NCBI GenBank assembly: GCA_041570195.1
Contig: JBFFWQ010000007.1
Coordinates: 1 to 64,000 of the forward strand
Length of the DNA: 64,000 nucleotides
Direction of reading: 5' to 3'
Source of the DNA: UBA11865 sp041570195
GTDB lineage: Bacteria > Chloroflexota > Anaerolineae > Promineifilales > Promineifilaceae
Positions 52,776 to 61,573 of this stretch are shown here, piece by piece. Below the pieces are notes generated by a model. The model saw only the letters and a program-made list of their open reading frames with translations. It searched no databases and was not told the origin of the DNA. The position numbers were made by a program, and so were the translations under genes. Positions within the stretch are counted from its first letter, which is position 1, and each line of letters opens with the position of its first letter.

Positions 52776-52860
52776 GCCCGGTGTGCCTTGGCCGACCCTC
52801 CTTCTCGTACCGGCTAGACACGACTCAGAAATTCATACCAAGAATCGGCCCATTTGCCCA

Positions 52861-52866
52861 TATAAT
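52861..52866 (+). promoter_or_regulatory. Possible minus 10 box for the P-type ATPase
   Basis: A perfect TATAAT 52 bases before ATG 52919. No convincing minus 35 box is seen. Confidence 0.35.
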
Positions 52867-52918
52867 ATGAACGAATCAAGGATCAGAAATGGGCTGATCG
52901 TCATTGCCGTATCTGACT

Positions 52919-55372
52919 ATGAACCACGTGCTATCGTTAAACCTGGGTCTAACCGAAAAAGAAGCGACCGCCCGGCGAGCCAGGGGCCAGGGCAATGATC
53001 TCAAGCTGCAGAGCAGTCGTCCTTATCGCCAGATCCTGCGCGACAATCTACTCACATTCTTCAACATCGTGCTTTTTGGCGTCAGCTTGGTCCTTCTGCT
53101 TCTAGGTAGTCCACGCGATGCATTCTTCACCGCCGGCGTAGCCGTACTTAACGTGATCATCGCCACTATCCAGGAAGTGCGCGCCAAACGCAAGCTGGAC
53201 CAAATAAGTTTGTTGACCCGTCCAAAGGTCAAGGTGATCCGCGATGGCCGGGAAAAGGAAATTGATCCCGGTGAGATCGTGTTGGCCGATGTGCTGGTGG
53301 TTGAGCCCGGCGACCAGATCGTCGTCGACGGCGAAGTGATTGGCGACGGCCACATGGACGTCGACGAATCATTGTTAACCGGCGAATCGGATCTGATTCA
53401 CAAGCACGCCGGCGATACCGTGCTTTCTGGCAGCTTCTGCGTGGTCGGCCGGGCCACATACCAGGTTCAAAAAGTCGGCCGCGATAGCTTCGCCAATCGC
53501 CTGACCGAAGGGGCGCGTACCTTCACCGGCGAAAAGACGCCCTTGCAGCGTGAAGTCGACCTGATTATCCGCGTCCTCCTGCTGGTGGTCATCTTCTTCG
53601 CCATCATGCTCGCGCTCAGCCTTGTCGTCAATGAGGAAGCGACGTTATTGGAGAGTGTTCGCGCCACATCGGTTGTCATCGGCCTGGCCCCCAGCAGCTT
53701 GTTTTTGACCATAGTCGTGGCCTATGCCTTGGGGGCGCTGCGCATCGCCAACAAGGGCGCCCTCGTCCAGCAGGCAAATTCCGTTGAATCACTCTGCCAC
53801 GTTTCGGTACTATGCTTGGACAAGACTGGAACGCTTACATCCAATAGGATCAAACTTGAACAAGTTCAGGTCCTAGACAGCGCTGACTTTGATCCAGAGG
53901 AATTGAATGACGTCCTGGGCCTATTCGCCCACAGCGTCTCCGTCGGCAATCGCACCAGTGACGCGCTGGCCAAAAGCTTTTCAGGCCGCCAAGAATCGTT
54001 CCGTGAAGAAGTACCCTTTTCATCTTCCTGGAAGTGGAGCGCCCTGTCGTTTACGACCAGCGCGCTGCCAGGGACCTACATCCTTGGCGCGCCAGAAGTG
54101 CTGCGAGCGAAATCGCAACCGGAGAGCAACCTGGAATTAACAGTCGAGCATTGGTCTGCCGGTGGGCTTCGAGTACTGCTATTCGCCTACCGCCCGGACA
54201 TCATCTCCTTGCATGATTCAGCCGGCGATCCGCGCTTGCCCGATCAGCTCCGTCCGCTAGCCCTGCTTGGTTTCAGCGACGAACTGCGTCCCGAGGCCAG
54301 GAAAACGCTGGAAGGGTTTGCCCGTGCCGGCATCGAACTCAAAATAATCTCCGGCGACAATCCCCGGACAGTGGCCGCGATAGCCAGGCAGGCCGGACTT
54401 GGCGGCGACGCGGTATCATCGGCGATGATTTCTGGGCCGGAGTTGGAGGAGCTTGACCAAGCCCAATTCAAGCAAGCCGCCCTGGACAAGTCGATCTTCG
54501 GCCGTATCACCCCAGACCAGAAGCAAAGATTGGTGCGCGTACTGCGCGACAGCGATCACTACGTGGCCATGACCGGTGATGGCGTCAACGACGTCCTAGC
54601 CCTAAAGCAGGCCAATCTCGGCGTAGCCATGCAAAGCGGCAGCCAGGCCAGTCGCAGTGTGTCCGATATCATCCTCTTGAACGATTCGTTCGCCGCCCTC
54701 CCAGAGGCATTTATCGAAGGTCAACGCATCCTCAACGGCATGGAAGATATCTTCCGGCTATACATGACCCGCATCTTCTCCCTGGTCCTGCTTATTGCCA
54801 TGATCGCCATGCTCGCCGCGGGCTTCCCTTTCACGCCATCACAGAGCTCGATCATTTCCCTTCTGACCCTGTCCATCCCGGCCTTCGCCCTGGCTCTGTG
54901 GGCCCGCCCGGGTCCGGTGCGCCAGGGCAGCCTCACCCGCCGTCTGGTACACTTCGTCCTCCCGGCGGCTATCACCATGAGCGCGGCCGGACTAAGCGTG
55001 TATCTATTCTTCGTCGTCAGCACGGGCGATACGGCTTACGGCCAGCTTTCCCTGACCTATGCCATGATGGCTATGGGTCTGTTGTTGATCATTTTCGTGG
55101 AACCGCCTTCAGAATTTTGGGTCGGTGGCGATACGTTGAGCGGCGATTGGCGCCCGACACTCTTAGCCCTGGTGATTTTCGCTTCCTTCTTTCTCGCCCT
55201 GACCGTCGAACCGATCCAGGAGTTTTATGGACTGACGCCTCTCCATTCAGCGATTGACTATTTCATCGTCGGCTTGGTCACCCTCATTTGGGTAGTGATC
55301 GTGCGCTTCACCTGGCGCCGCGGTATCATCGACCGTTATCTCAACCTTAGCTCGCTCCGCGACTTTATATGA
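52919..55372 (+). CDS. P-type cation ATPase, CtpE-like
   Basis: 817 residues from ATG 52919; a TTG five codons earlier is possible. Actuator motif LTGES, phosphorylation site CLDKTGTLTSN, nucleotide and hinge motifs KIISGDNPRTV and MTGDGVNDVLALKQANLG are intact. N-terminal TEKEATARRARGQGND and VESLCHVSVLCLDKTG resemble CtpE, an actinobacterial P2-like ATPase linked to Ca2+. The membrane helix 4 motif, usually PEGL, reads LAPSSLFLT, so the ion-coordinating Glu is missing. The transported ion is therefore uncertain. Ten helices are expected. Confidence 0.9.
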   Translation: MNHVLSLNLGLTEKEATARRARGQGNDLKLQSSRPYRQILRDNLLTFFNIVLFGVSLVLLLLGSPRDAFFTAGVAVLNVIIATIQEVRAKRKLDQISLLTRPKVKVIRDGREKEIDPGEIVLADVLVVEPGDQIVVDGEVIGDGHMDVDESLLTGESDLIHKHAGDTVLSGSFCVVGRATYQVQKVGRDSFANRLTEGARTFTGEKTPLQREVDLIIRVLLLVVIFFAIMLALSLVVNEEATLLESVRATSVVIGLAPSSLFLTIVVAYALGALRIANKGALVQQANSVESLCHVSVLCLDKTGTLTSNRIKLEQVQVLDSADFDPEELNDVLGLFAHSVSVGNRTSDALAKSFSGRQESFREEVPFSSSWKWSALSFTTSALPGTYILGAPEVLRAKSQPESNLELTVEHWSAGGLRVLLFAYRPDIISLHDSAGDPRLPDQLRPLALLGFSDELRPEARKTLEGFARAGIELKIISGDNPRTVAAIARQAGLGGDAVSSAMISGPELEELDQAQFKQAALDKSIFGRITPDQKQRLVRVLRDSDHYVAMTGDGVNDVLALKQANLGVAMQSGSQASRSVSDIILLNDSFAALPEAFIEGQRILNGMEDIFRLYMTRIFSLVLLIAMIAMLAAGFPFTPSQSSIISLLTLSIPAFALALWARPGPVRQGSLTRRLVHFVLPAAITMSAAGLSVYLFFVVSTGDTAYGQLSLTYAMMAMGLLLIIFVEPPSEFWVGGDTLSGDWRPTLLALVIFASFFLALTVEPIQEFYGLTPLHSAIDYFIVGLVTLIWVVIVRFTWRRGIIDRYLNLSSLRDFI

Positions 55373-55441
55373 TCCGGCTCGTCTTTGCCCGATTCGACAT
55401 GAAGCATCCGCGAAGCGAAAAACTCGAGATCGACTAGACAT

Positions 55442-56542
55442 ATGAAGCGACGAATTGTGATCAAGCTGGGCACCAGCGTTCTGACCGGGGGCACTGCCCG
55501 GCTGGATCGGGCTCACATGGTGGAGTTGGCCAGGCAATGCGCCGCCTTGTACAAGGACGGCCATGACATCATCCTGTGCACCTCCGGCGCCATCGCCGCC
55601 GGCCGCGAACGGCTAGGTTTTCCCGATCTGCCACCTACGGTTACCAATAAACAAATGCTGGCCGCCGTCGGCCAAAGCCGGTTAATGCTCGAGTGGGAAC
55701 GCTTTTTTGAAATCTATGGTATCCACGTCGGACAAATGCTTCTGACTCGGGCCGACGTCGAGAACCGGCGCCGCTTCCTCAACGCCCGCGACACGCTGCA
55801 ATCGCTACTCGATCAACGCATCGTGCCCGTGGTCAACGAGAACGACGCCGTGGCCACGGCCGAGATCAAAGTCGGCGACAACGACAATCTCTCGGCGTTG
55901 GTCGTCCTCCTGGCCGAGGCCGATCTGCTGCTCCTATTGACCGACCAACCCGGACTATTCACGGCCGATCCGCGAGCCAACCCCGATGCCCAACTCATAC
56001 CCGAGGTGCGCGATATCGACGGCTCCCTGCGCCGGTTGGCTGGCGACAGCTCCACCGGTCTTGGCGTCGGCGGCATGATCACCAAGTTGCAGGCCGCCGA
56101 CGTCGCCCGCCGCGCCGGCGCCGACGTGATCATCGCCGCTGGCCGGACAGCCGACGTGGTCACCCGCATCGTCGGCGGCGAGGCCGTCGGTACCCGCTTC
56201 CCAGCCCTGGAAACGCCGCTAGAAAGCCGCAAGCGCTGGATCTTCGCCGGGCCCACTCCGGCCGGAACGCTAATGATCGACGACGGCGCGGCCCGGGCCC
56301 TGCGCGCGCAAGGGCGCAGCCTGCTACCAGCCGGCATTACCGCCGTCGACGGCGACTTCGAGAGGGGCGATATAATCTCGATCATCCAGTCCGATGGGTC
56401 AGAAGTGGCCCGGGGAACGACACGCTATGGCAGCGCCGAACTGCGCCAGATTATCGGCTGCCATTCTGACGAGATCGTCCGGCGCCTGGGCTACGCCTAC
56501 GGCCCCGTGGCCGTACACCGTAACGACCTGATCCTTGTCTAG
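55442..56542 (+). CDS. proB: Glutamate 5-kinase
   Basis: 366 residues. Phosphorylates glutamate in the first step of proline synthesis. Kinase motifs are VIKLGTSVLTGG (residues 6-17), CTSGAIAAGRERLG, VVNENDAVA and LGVGGMITKLQAADVA. The C-terminal ~90 residues (AGTLMIDDGAARALRAQGRS onward) are a PUA domain found in full-length ProB. It precedes proA by 279 bases on the same strand; the spacer has repeat words but no terminator. Confidence 0.96.
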   Translation: MKRRIVIKLGTSVLTGGTARLDRAHMVELARQCAALYKDGHDIILCTSGAIAAGRERLGFPDLPPTVTNKQMLAAVGQSRLMLEWERFFEIYGIHVGQMLLTRADVENRRRFLNARDTLQSLLDQRIVPVVNENDAVATAEIKVGDNDNLSALVVLLAEADLLLLLTDQPGLFTADPRANPDAQLIPEVRDIDGSLRRLAGDSSTGLGVGGMITKLQAADVARRAGADVIIAAGRTADVVTRIVGGEAVGTRFPALETPLESRKRWIFAGPTPAGTLMIDDGAARALRAQGRSLLPAGITAVDGDFERGDIISIIQSDGSEVARGTTRYGSAELRQIIGCHSDEIVRRLGYAYGPVAVHRNDLILV

Positions 56543-56821
56543 CCCGGCCGGCACTGTTGGGTTGATTCTCTTGGATCGGCGAGGAAATACACGTTCGTCC
56601 AACTCAACTCTACTCACGTGGCTCAATCGACCAATAAGTACTAAGATACTCATTCAATAAAGGATAGCAGAGACGCCACGCGCTATTATCAGCCAAATTG
56701 TGTAGGCAAGACACTACCTGAGGCAAAACCAAGATCGTAATCCTGTCCTAATCCTTGTAATCTGCGTCCCTGAGCTTTGCTCAGGCATCTGCGTCCCATT
56801 TTCTTTCGGAGAGACGACAAA
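56543..56821 (+). repeat. proB-proA spacer with TAATCCTGT / CTGCGTCCC words
   Basis: Positions 56737-56762 read TAATCCTGTCCTAATCCTTG, and 56762-56803 contain CTGCGTCCC twice around TGAGCTTTGCTCA. These belong to the repeat family that precedes several ribosome sites. No gene is supported. Confidence 0.55.
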
Positions 56822-58090
56822 ATGACAACTGACCTCGTTGCCATGGGCAAAGCCGCAAAAAAAGCTTCCCGCGCCTTGGCCGTTTTGAATACCAATCAGA
56901 AGAACGTCGCCCTGCTGGCCATCGCCGACGAGCTAGAAAACCAGGCGGCCATGATCCTGGCTCAAAATAAGCTGGATATCGAAGACGGCCGGGCCAAAGA
57001 TTTGAGCGACGCCCTGCTTGATCGTTTATTACTCGACGAGGCCCGGCTCCGGGGGCTGGCGGCCGATACCCGGCGCATCGTGGATTTGCCCGATCCGGTT
57101 GGCGCCGAATCAGAGGGCCGAATGCTGCCCAACGGGCTGCGGCTGAGCAAAAGGCGCATCCCCATTGGCGTCATTGGCGTCATCTACGAAGCCCGGCCCA
57201 ACGTGACCATCGACATCGCCACCCTGTGCCTCAAAACGGGCAACGCCACCATCCTGCGCGGCGGCAGCGAAACCCTGCGCAGCAACCTGGCCCTGGTGCA
57301 GGTCATCCAATCCGCCCTGGAGCGGGTGAACCTACCCCACGCCGCCGTGCAATACATCGACGATCCCGATCGAGCATTGGTGGCTCAACTTCTGCGCCTC
57401 GACAAGTATGTGGACATGATCGTGCCTCGCGGTGGCGCTGGCCTTCACAAATTGTGCCGAGAGCAAAGCTCCATTCCCGTCATCACCGGCGGCATCGGCA
57501 TCTGCCACATCTACGTGGATGAGACCGCCGACCTGGAGCGAGCCGTCGACATCGTCGAGAACGCCAAGGTCCAACGGCCGAGCGTCTGCAACGCCCTGGA
57601 TACGCTGCTGGTTCATCCGGCCGTGGCCGCCGACTTACTTCCCAGCCTGGCAGCCCGACTGGCCCAGTCAGACGTAGAATTGCGAGCCGAAGGAACGGCG
57701 TTAAACATCTTGCGTTCCAATGATCATGGCGCTCATATCGCCCATATTGAACCCGCTGACTACGACCGCGAATGGCTGGCTCTGATTCTGGGCGTCAAGA
57801 TAGTCTCCGGCCTGGACGAGGCCATCGACCACATTCAACAACACAGCACCGAGCATTCCGACAGCATCCTGACCAACAACTGGACCAATGCTGCCCGCTT
57901 CGTCGACGAAGTGAACTCGGCCGCCGTTTTCGTCAATGCCAGCACCCGCTTCAACGACGGTGGAGAATTCGGCCTGGGCGCCGAGGTGGCCGTCAGCACC
58001 CAGAAGCTGCACGCCCGCGGCCCCATGGGCCTGGAAGAGCTGACCACCTACAAATGGATCTGCATCGGCGACGGCCATATTCGCCAATAG
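56822..58090 (+). CDS. proA: Gamma-glutamyl phosphate reductase
   Basis: 422 residues from ATG 56822, with GGAGAG upstream. Reduces glutamyl 5-phosphate to the semialdehyde for proline synthesis. Motifs: PIGVIGVIYEARPNVT, LKTGNATILRGGSE, VPRGGAGL and the catalytic Cys in QRPSVCNALDTLLVH near residue 260. FGLGAEVAVSTQKLHARGPMG near the C-terminus is diagnostic. The DhaR-like regulator starts six bases after its stop, so they may share a transcript. Confidence 0.97.
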   Translation: MTTDLVAMGKAAKKASRALAVLNTNQKNVALLAIADELENQAAMILAQNKLDIEDGRAKDLSDALLDRLLLDEARLRGLAADTRRIVDLPDPVGAESEGRMLPNGLRLSKRRIPIGVIGVIYEARPNVTIDIATLCLKTGNATILRGGSETLRSNLALVQVIQSALERVNLPHAAVQYIDDPDRALVAQLLRLDKYVDMIVPRGGAGLHKLCREQSSIPVITGGIGICHIYVDETADLERAVDIVENAKVQRPSVCNALDTLLVHPAVAADLLPSLAARLAQSDVELRAEGTALNILRSNDHGAHIAHIEPADYDREWLALILGVKIVSGLDEAIDHIQQHSTEHSDSILTNNWTNAARFVDEVNSAAVFVNASTRFNDGGEFGLGAEVAVSTQKLHARGPMGLEELTTYKWICIGDGHIRQ

Positions 58091-58096
58091 GAAACC

Positions 58097-60112
58097 ATGC
58101 AGCCGGCCAGCTTCCCAATCGCCAATGAAACCCTGTCCCAGATATGGGATGATTTCGTGAGCACCGGCCGGGTAGATTGGCCCGAAAATGCCATCGTCGA
58201 TCCGGCCGTGCTGGCCTCCTGGCAGCGCTGCACCTTTCGCCTGGACCCTTGGGCCGCGCCCCGGCCGAACCGCGCCAGCGAAGCCGCGCTGGCCACCGTC
58301 CTAAGGGCCCGTGCGGCCTTGAATGAGATAGCCGTTCCTTTCATGGAAGACGTTCACCAATATATGGAAGGCGCCGGTTATGCAATCTTGCTGGCCGACG
58401 GCACCGGCTGCGTTCATACCCTGATCGGAGATAGCGATGCGGTAAGCGCGCTTGAAGAGGCCGGTCTTGAGCGTGGCGCCTATTGGGCTGAGGGGCAAAC
58501 TGGCACCACGGCATTGGCCCTGGCCTTATACGATGCGATGCCGTCCCTGGTTATCGGCCCCGAACACTTCTTCCACGCCTATCATCACCTGGCCACTGCC
58601 GCCGCCCCTGTGCATGACGTACGCGGCCGGATCGCCGGCGTATTGTGCATCGTCGGCCCGGCCAAGATGGGCTCACCCCATACCTTGGCCCTGGCCATGT
58701 CGGCCGCCCGGGCCATCAGCAACCAACTCCACACCAACTGGTTTCTGGAGGAGGCCAACCGGCATCTGAGTGAGGTCAACACGATCCTGGGCGCCATCGC
58801 CGACGGCGTCATTGCCTGGAACGAGTCGGGCAAAATCCTCCACATGAACGAACAGGCCGGCCAGATCCTGGGTCTTAACCCCTCGTTTGTCGTGGGCCGG
58901 CCGCTGGTCGAGATGTTGGCTTTACCGGCCAACTTGCTGCGTGCAATCGAAGAGGAACGTGAAATACGCGACGACGAAACAGTATTCCTGATCGGCGACC
59001 GAAGTATCACTTGTCTCATCAGTTTGCGGCCAATTGGCGCCCGCCGTGCTGGCGCACGCCCTGCGAGGGCGGGGATAAACCAGCCCGTCGGCCACATTCT
59101 GCTCCTGCGACCCATCGAGCAAGTGCGTCGCCTTATCCACCAGCAGATCGGCAGCAAGGCCGCGGTCACTTTGGATGACTTGGCCAGTCAAACGCCCCGC
59201 ATGCGCGAAGTATTGCGCCAGGCGCGTATTTCCGCCCGGGGTACCGCTCCGGTGCTGATTAGCGGCGAGGGAGGCGTGGGCAAAAACCACCTGGCCCGGG
59301 CTATCCATGATGATAGCCGCCGTACCAACCGACCCTTTGTAGTCATCGATTGCCGGGCCATTCCCCATGAATTGATGGCTTCCGAGTTTCTCGGCCAGGC
59401 CCGAGGCACCGGCATTCTGGGTCAGCCAAGCAAATTCGAACTGGCTCACGGCGGCACCTTGCTGCTCGATCAGGTCGAGAGCCTGAGCCTCGAATTGCAG
59501 ACCGTCTTGTTGCGCGTCCTGGAAACAGGCCACGTGATGCGCCTGGGCGGCAGCCAGCCGATCCAGCTTGACGTGCGCATCATGGCCGTCACCACGGCCG
59601 ATCTGAATCAGTTGGTGGCCGACGGTAGCTTCATTTCTCACCTCTACTACCGCTTCGGCGTATTCAACATCCACATCCCGCCCGTCCGCGAGCGCGTCGA
59701 CGATATCCCGCTCATCGCCGAGCGCTTCCTGGCCCGCATCGGCCAACGGGATGATCGGGCGCTATGGATCGACGACGAGGCCCTCGCCATTCTGTGCCGC
59801 TATCCCTGGCCCGGCAACGTGCGCGAGATGGAAAGCGCACTGGAGCGAGCCGTCGCCCATAGCCAGGATGATGTCGTGCGCGTAGTCAATCTGCCAGAAG
59901 TCGTGCGCAAAGGGCGGATCATCACTGCCGACTCTCCCCAGGCCGAACCCGTCATTTCAGTCGCCGACGCCGAAAGGGAAGCCATCATCCGCGCCGGTTG
60001 GGCCAACCACGGCCGGGTCACCGACATGGCCCAGCAATTAGGCATCGGCCGCACCACGCTGTGGCGCAAAATGAAGCGCCTCAACATCGCCCCGGCCGAC
60101 TTCAAGCACTAA
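58097..60112 (+). CDS. dhaR: DhaR/AcoR-like AAA+ transcription activator without the sigma-54 loop
   Basis: 671 residues. A GAF-like sensor spans about 70-220, a PAS domain 225-290, an AAA+ domain 355-580 and a Fis-type helix-turn-helix 625-665 (RVTDMAQQLGIGRTTLWRKM). P-loop GEGGVGKN is at 390-397 and Walker B TLLLDQVE at 454-461. The GAFTGA loop that contacts sigma-54 is absent: the segment reads FLGQARGTGILGQPSKFE. E. coli DhaR likewise acts at a sigma-70 promoter. Neighbouring glpF, dhaK and dhaL suggest that it controls dihydroxyacetone use, with DhaK/DhaL as likely partners. The assignment to DhaR rather than AcoR rests on context. Confidence 0.82.
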   Translation: MQPASFPIANETLSQIWDDFVSTGRVDWPENAIVDPAVLASWQRCTFRLDPWAAPRPNRASEAALATVLRARAALNEIAVPFMEDVHQYMEGAGYAILLADGTGCVHTLIGDSDAVSALEEAGLERGAYWAEGQTGTTALALALYDAMPSLVIGPEHFFHAYHHLATAAAPVHDVRGRIAGVLCIVGPAKMGSPHTLALAMSAARAISNQLHTNWFLEEANRHLSEVNTILGAIADGVIAWNESGKILHMNEQAGQILGLNPSFVVGRPLVEMLALPANLLRAIEEEREIRDDETVFLIGDRSITCLISLRPIGARRAGARPARAGINQPVGHILLLRPIEQVRRLIHQQIGSKAAVTLDDLASQTPRMREVLRQARISARGTAPVLISGEGGVGKNHLARAIHDDSRRTNRPFVVIDCRAIPHELMASEFLGQARGTGILGQPSKFELAHGGTLLLDQVESLSLELQTVLLRVLETGHVMRLGGSQPIQLDVRIMAVTTADLNQLVADGSFISHLYYRFGVFNIHIPPVRERVDDIPLIAERFLARIGQRDDRALWIDDEALAILCRYPWPGNVREMESALERAVAHSQDDVVRVVNLPEVVRKGRIITADSPQAEPVISVADAEREAIIRAGWANHGRVTDMAQQLGIGRTTLWRKMKRLNIAPADFKH

Positions 60113-60738
60113 CCCGCTCCCATTATCTCGTTTCGACCTGGAACAGATATCGACCAACAACGTTTCATTATGAATCGCTATTGGGTTTCCGATTGAATCC
60201 TCGGCCGAATCCCCTATCCTTGCCAACGTTGGCTCGCGTTGCGCCTTTCCTGCCGCCAGGAAACCTTTCCATATCGGATCTCCGCCATTATTAACAGATC
60301 TATTTGGATTAGCAGCGCGCTCTTTGTCGATTATCACTTATAGCGAGGACGTTGCGACGGTCATGGCAACACCCCAGTTTTGGTGGCCGATTAATCGAAT
60401 GAAGCTAGGTGTTTTTTGAGCATCTTGTCTCCCTGCCAGGGATAGTATGAGACAAGATGCTTTTTTTGTTTAGCAAACGGGATAGAGGGCTCTTCTCAAT
60501 TTACATCACGAATAGTGTCATTAGCCTGACAGACTGTCGTCAATTATCGGCGCTGTTTACTGGCGTCATCCATGGGGCGGGTTCTGTCAGTGGTCAGGCC
60601 GGGTTGGCGGATTCCCGGATTGTTAGGAGGGAAACGGCAAAGGAGGGTTTGTATCGGCTGAAGCTTAGTTATCGAACAAGTGGCAGTGTTTGTTATCTGT
60701 AACGTATTCACATTCCTACAATACAAAGGAGACAAAAG
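60113..60738. other. Long regulatory spacer before glpF
   Basis: 626 bases between the DhaR-like gene and glpF. A strong terminator lies at 60419-60467. The rest has no supported gene; an 81-codon frame at 60457-60702 lacks a ribosome site and begins inside the terminator. The glpF promoter and any DhaR site should be between 60470 and 60720, but no clear box was found. Confidence 0.5.
60419..60467 (+). terminator. Strong intrinsic terminator
   Basis: Perfect 13-bp stem AGCATCTTGTCTC (60419-60431) with GAGACAAGATGCT (60449-60461), 17-base loop, followed by TTTTTTT. It closes transcription from the proA-dhaR direction, about 300 bases after the dhaR stop. Confidence 0.9.
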
Positions 60739-61449
60739 ATGGAGGAGTATATTGGTGAAGTCATTGGTACGATGATCCTGATCCTATTGGGTGATGGCGT
60801 AGTCGCCAATGTCGTTCTGAACAAAACCAAAGGTAACAACTCCGGTTGGATCGTCATCACTACTGGTTGGGGTTTGGCCGTCTTCACGGCCGTCTTCATT
60901 ACCGGCTCCATCAGTGGCGCCCACATTAACCCGGCCGTGACCTTTGGCCTGGCTATTGAGGGCGGTTTCGAATGGGCCGACGTTATACCCTATTGGGTCG
61001 CGCAGGTAATCGGCGCCTTCATCGGCGCCGTCCTTGTCTGGCTGGCCTACTTTAAACATTGGGAAGGCACCGACCCCGATGGCCAATTGGCAGTGTTCTC
61101 TACTGGCCCGGCCATTCGCAACTACTTCTGGAACCTGATTACGGAGATCATCGGCACTTTCATGCTGATGTTCGGCGTCTTTGCCATCCTAGGAGGCGAC
61201 TCCGACGTAATCGGTTCCCTCGGCGCTATTACAGTCGGCTTCCTGGTGTGGTCCATCGGCCTCTCGCTAGGTGGGCCTACGGGTTATGCTATTAACCCGG
61301 CCCGCGACTTGGGTCCGCGCATCGCCCACCAGCTTCTGCCCCTGCCCGGCAAAGGCCCCAGCGACTGGGCCTATTCCTGGGTACCCATCGTCGGCCCGCT
61401 GATCGGCGCGGCCGTCGCCGCTGGCCTGTGGATGGCCTTGGGCTGGTAG
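60739..61449 (+). CDS. glpF: Glycerol uptake facilitator (aquaglyceroporin)
   Basis: 236 residues, ribosome site AAAGGAGA. A six-helix MIP channel with both pore motifs: SGAHINPAVTF (NPA 64-66) and GYAINPARDLGPR (NPARD 186-190). The Asp after the second NPA and the following GPR are typical of glycerol-conducting members rather than water-only aquaporins. First gene of the glpF-dhaK-dhaL-glpK run. A terminator/attenuator follows the stop at once. Confidence 0.95.
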   Translation: MEEYIGEVIGTMILILLGDGVVANVVLNKTKGNNSGWIVITTGWGLAVFTAVFITGSISGAHINPAVTFGLAIEGGFEWADVIPYWVAQVIGAFIGAVLVWLAYFKHWEGTDPDGQLAVFSTGPAIRNYFWNLITEIIGTFMLMFGVFAILGGDSDVIGSLGAITVGFLVWSIGLSLGGPTGYAINPARDLGPRIAHQLLPLPGKGPSDWAYSWVPIVGPLIGAAVAAGLWMALGW

Positions 61450-61470
61450 CAAACTACTTGTAGGACATGT

Positions 61471-61521
61471 GATTGTCCGCAGGCGGTCTCGTGGAGAGAC
61501 CGCCTGCCAATCACCTTTTTT
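61471..61521 (+). terminator. Terminator/attenuator between glpF and dhaK
   Basis: Perfect 12-bp stem GCAGGCGGTCTC (61479-61490) with GAGACCGCCTGC (61496-61507), extended by outer GATTG/CAATC pairing, then CACCTTTTTTT. It should reduce transcription into dhaK, giving more GlpF than kinase. Confidence 0.85.
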
Positions 61522-61522
61522 T

Positions 61523-61560
61523 CAGCTATTGGCTAATGGCCAATAGCTAACGGCTTTTTC
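61523..61560 (+). repeat. AGCTATTGGC hairpin of the AGCTGA/GCTAAT word family
   Basis: AGCTATTGGC (61524-61533) pairs with GCCAATAGCT (61539-61548), followed by AACGGCTTTTT. It could act as a second, weaker terminator. It lies just before the AAAGGAG site of dhaK. Confidence 0.55.
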
Positions 61561-61573
61561 AAAGGAGCCTGAC

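Noticed and set aside
60457..60702. 81-codon frame upstream of glpF
   Set aside because: It starts within a terminator stem and T run and has no motif.
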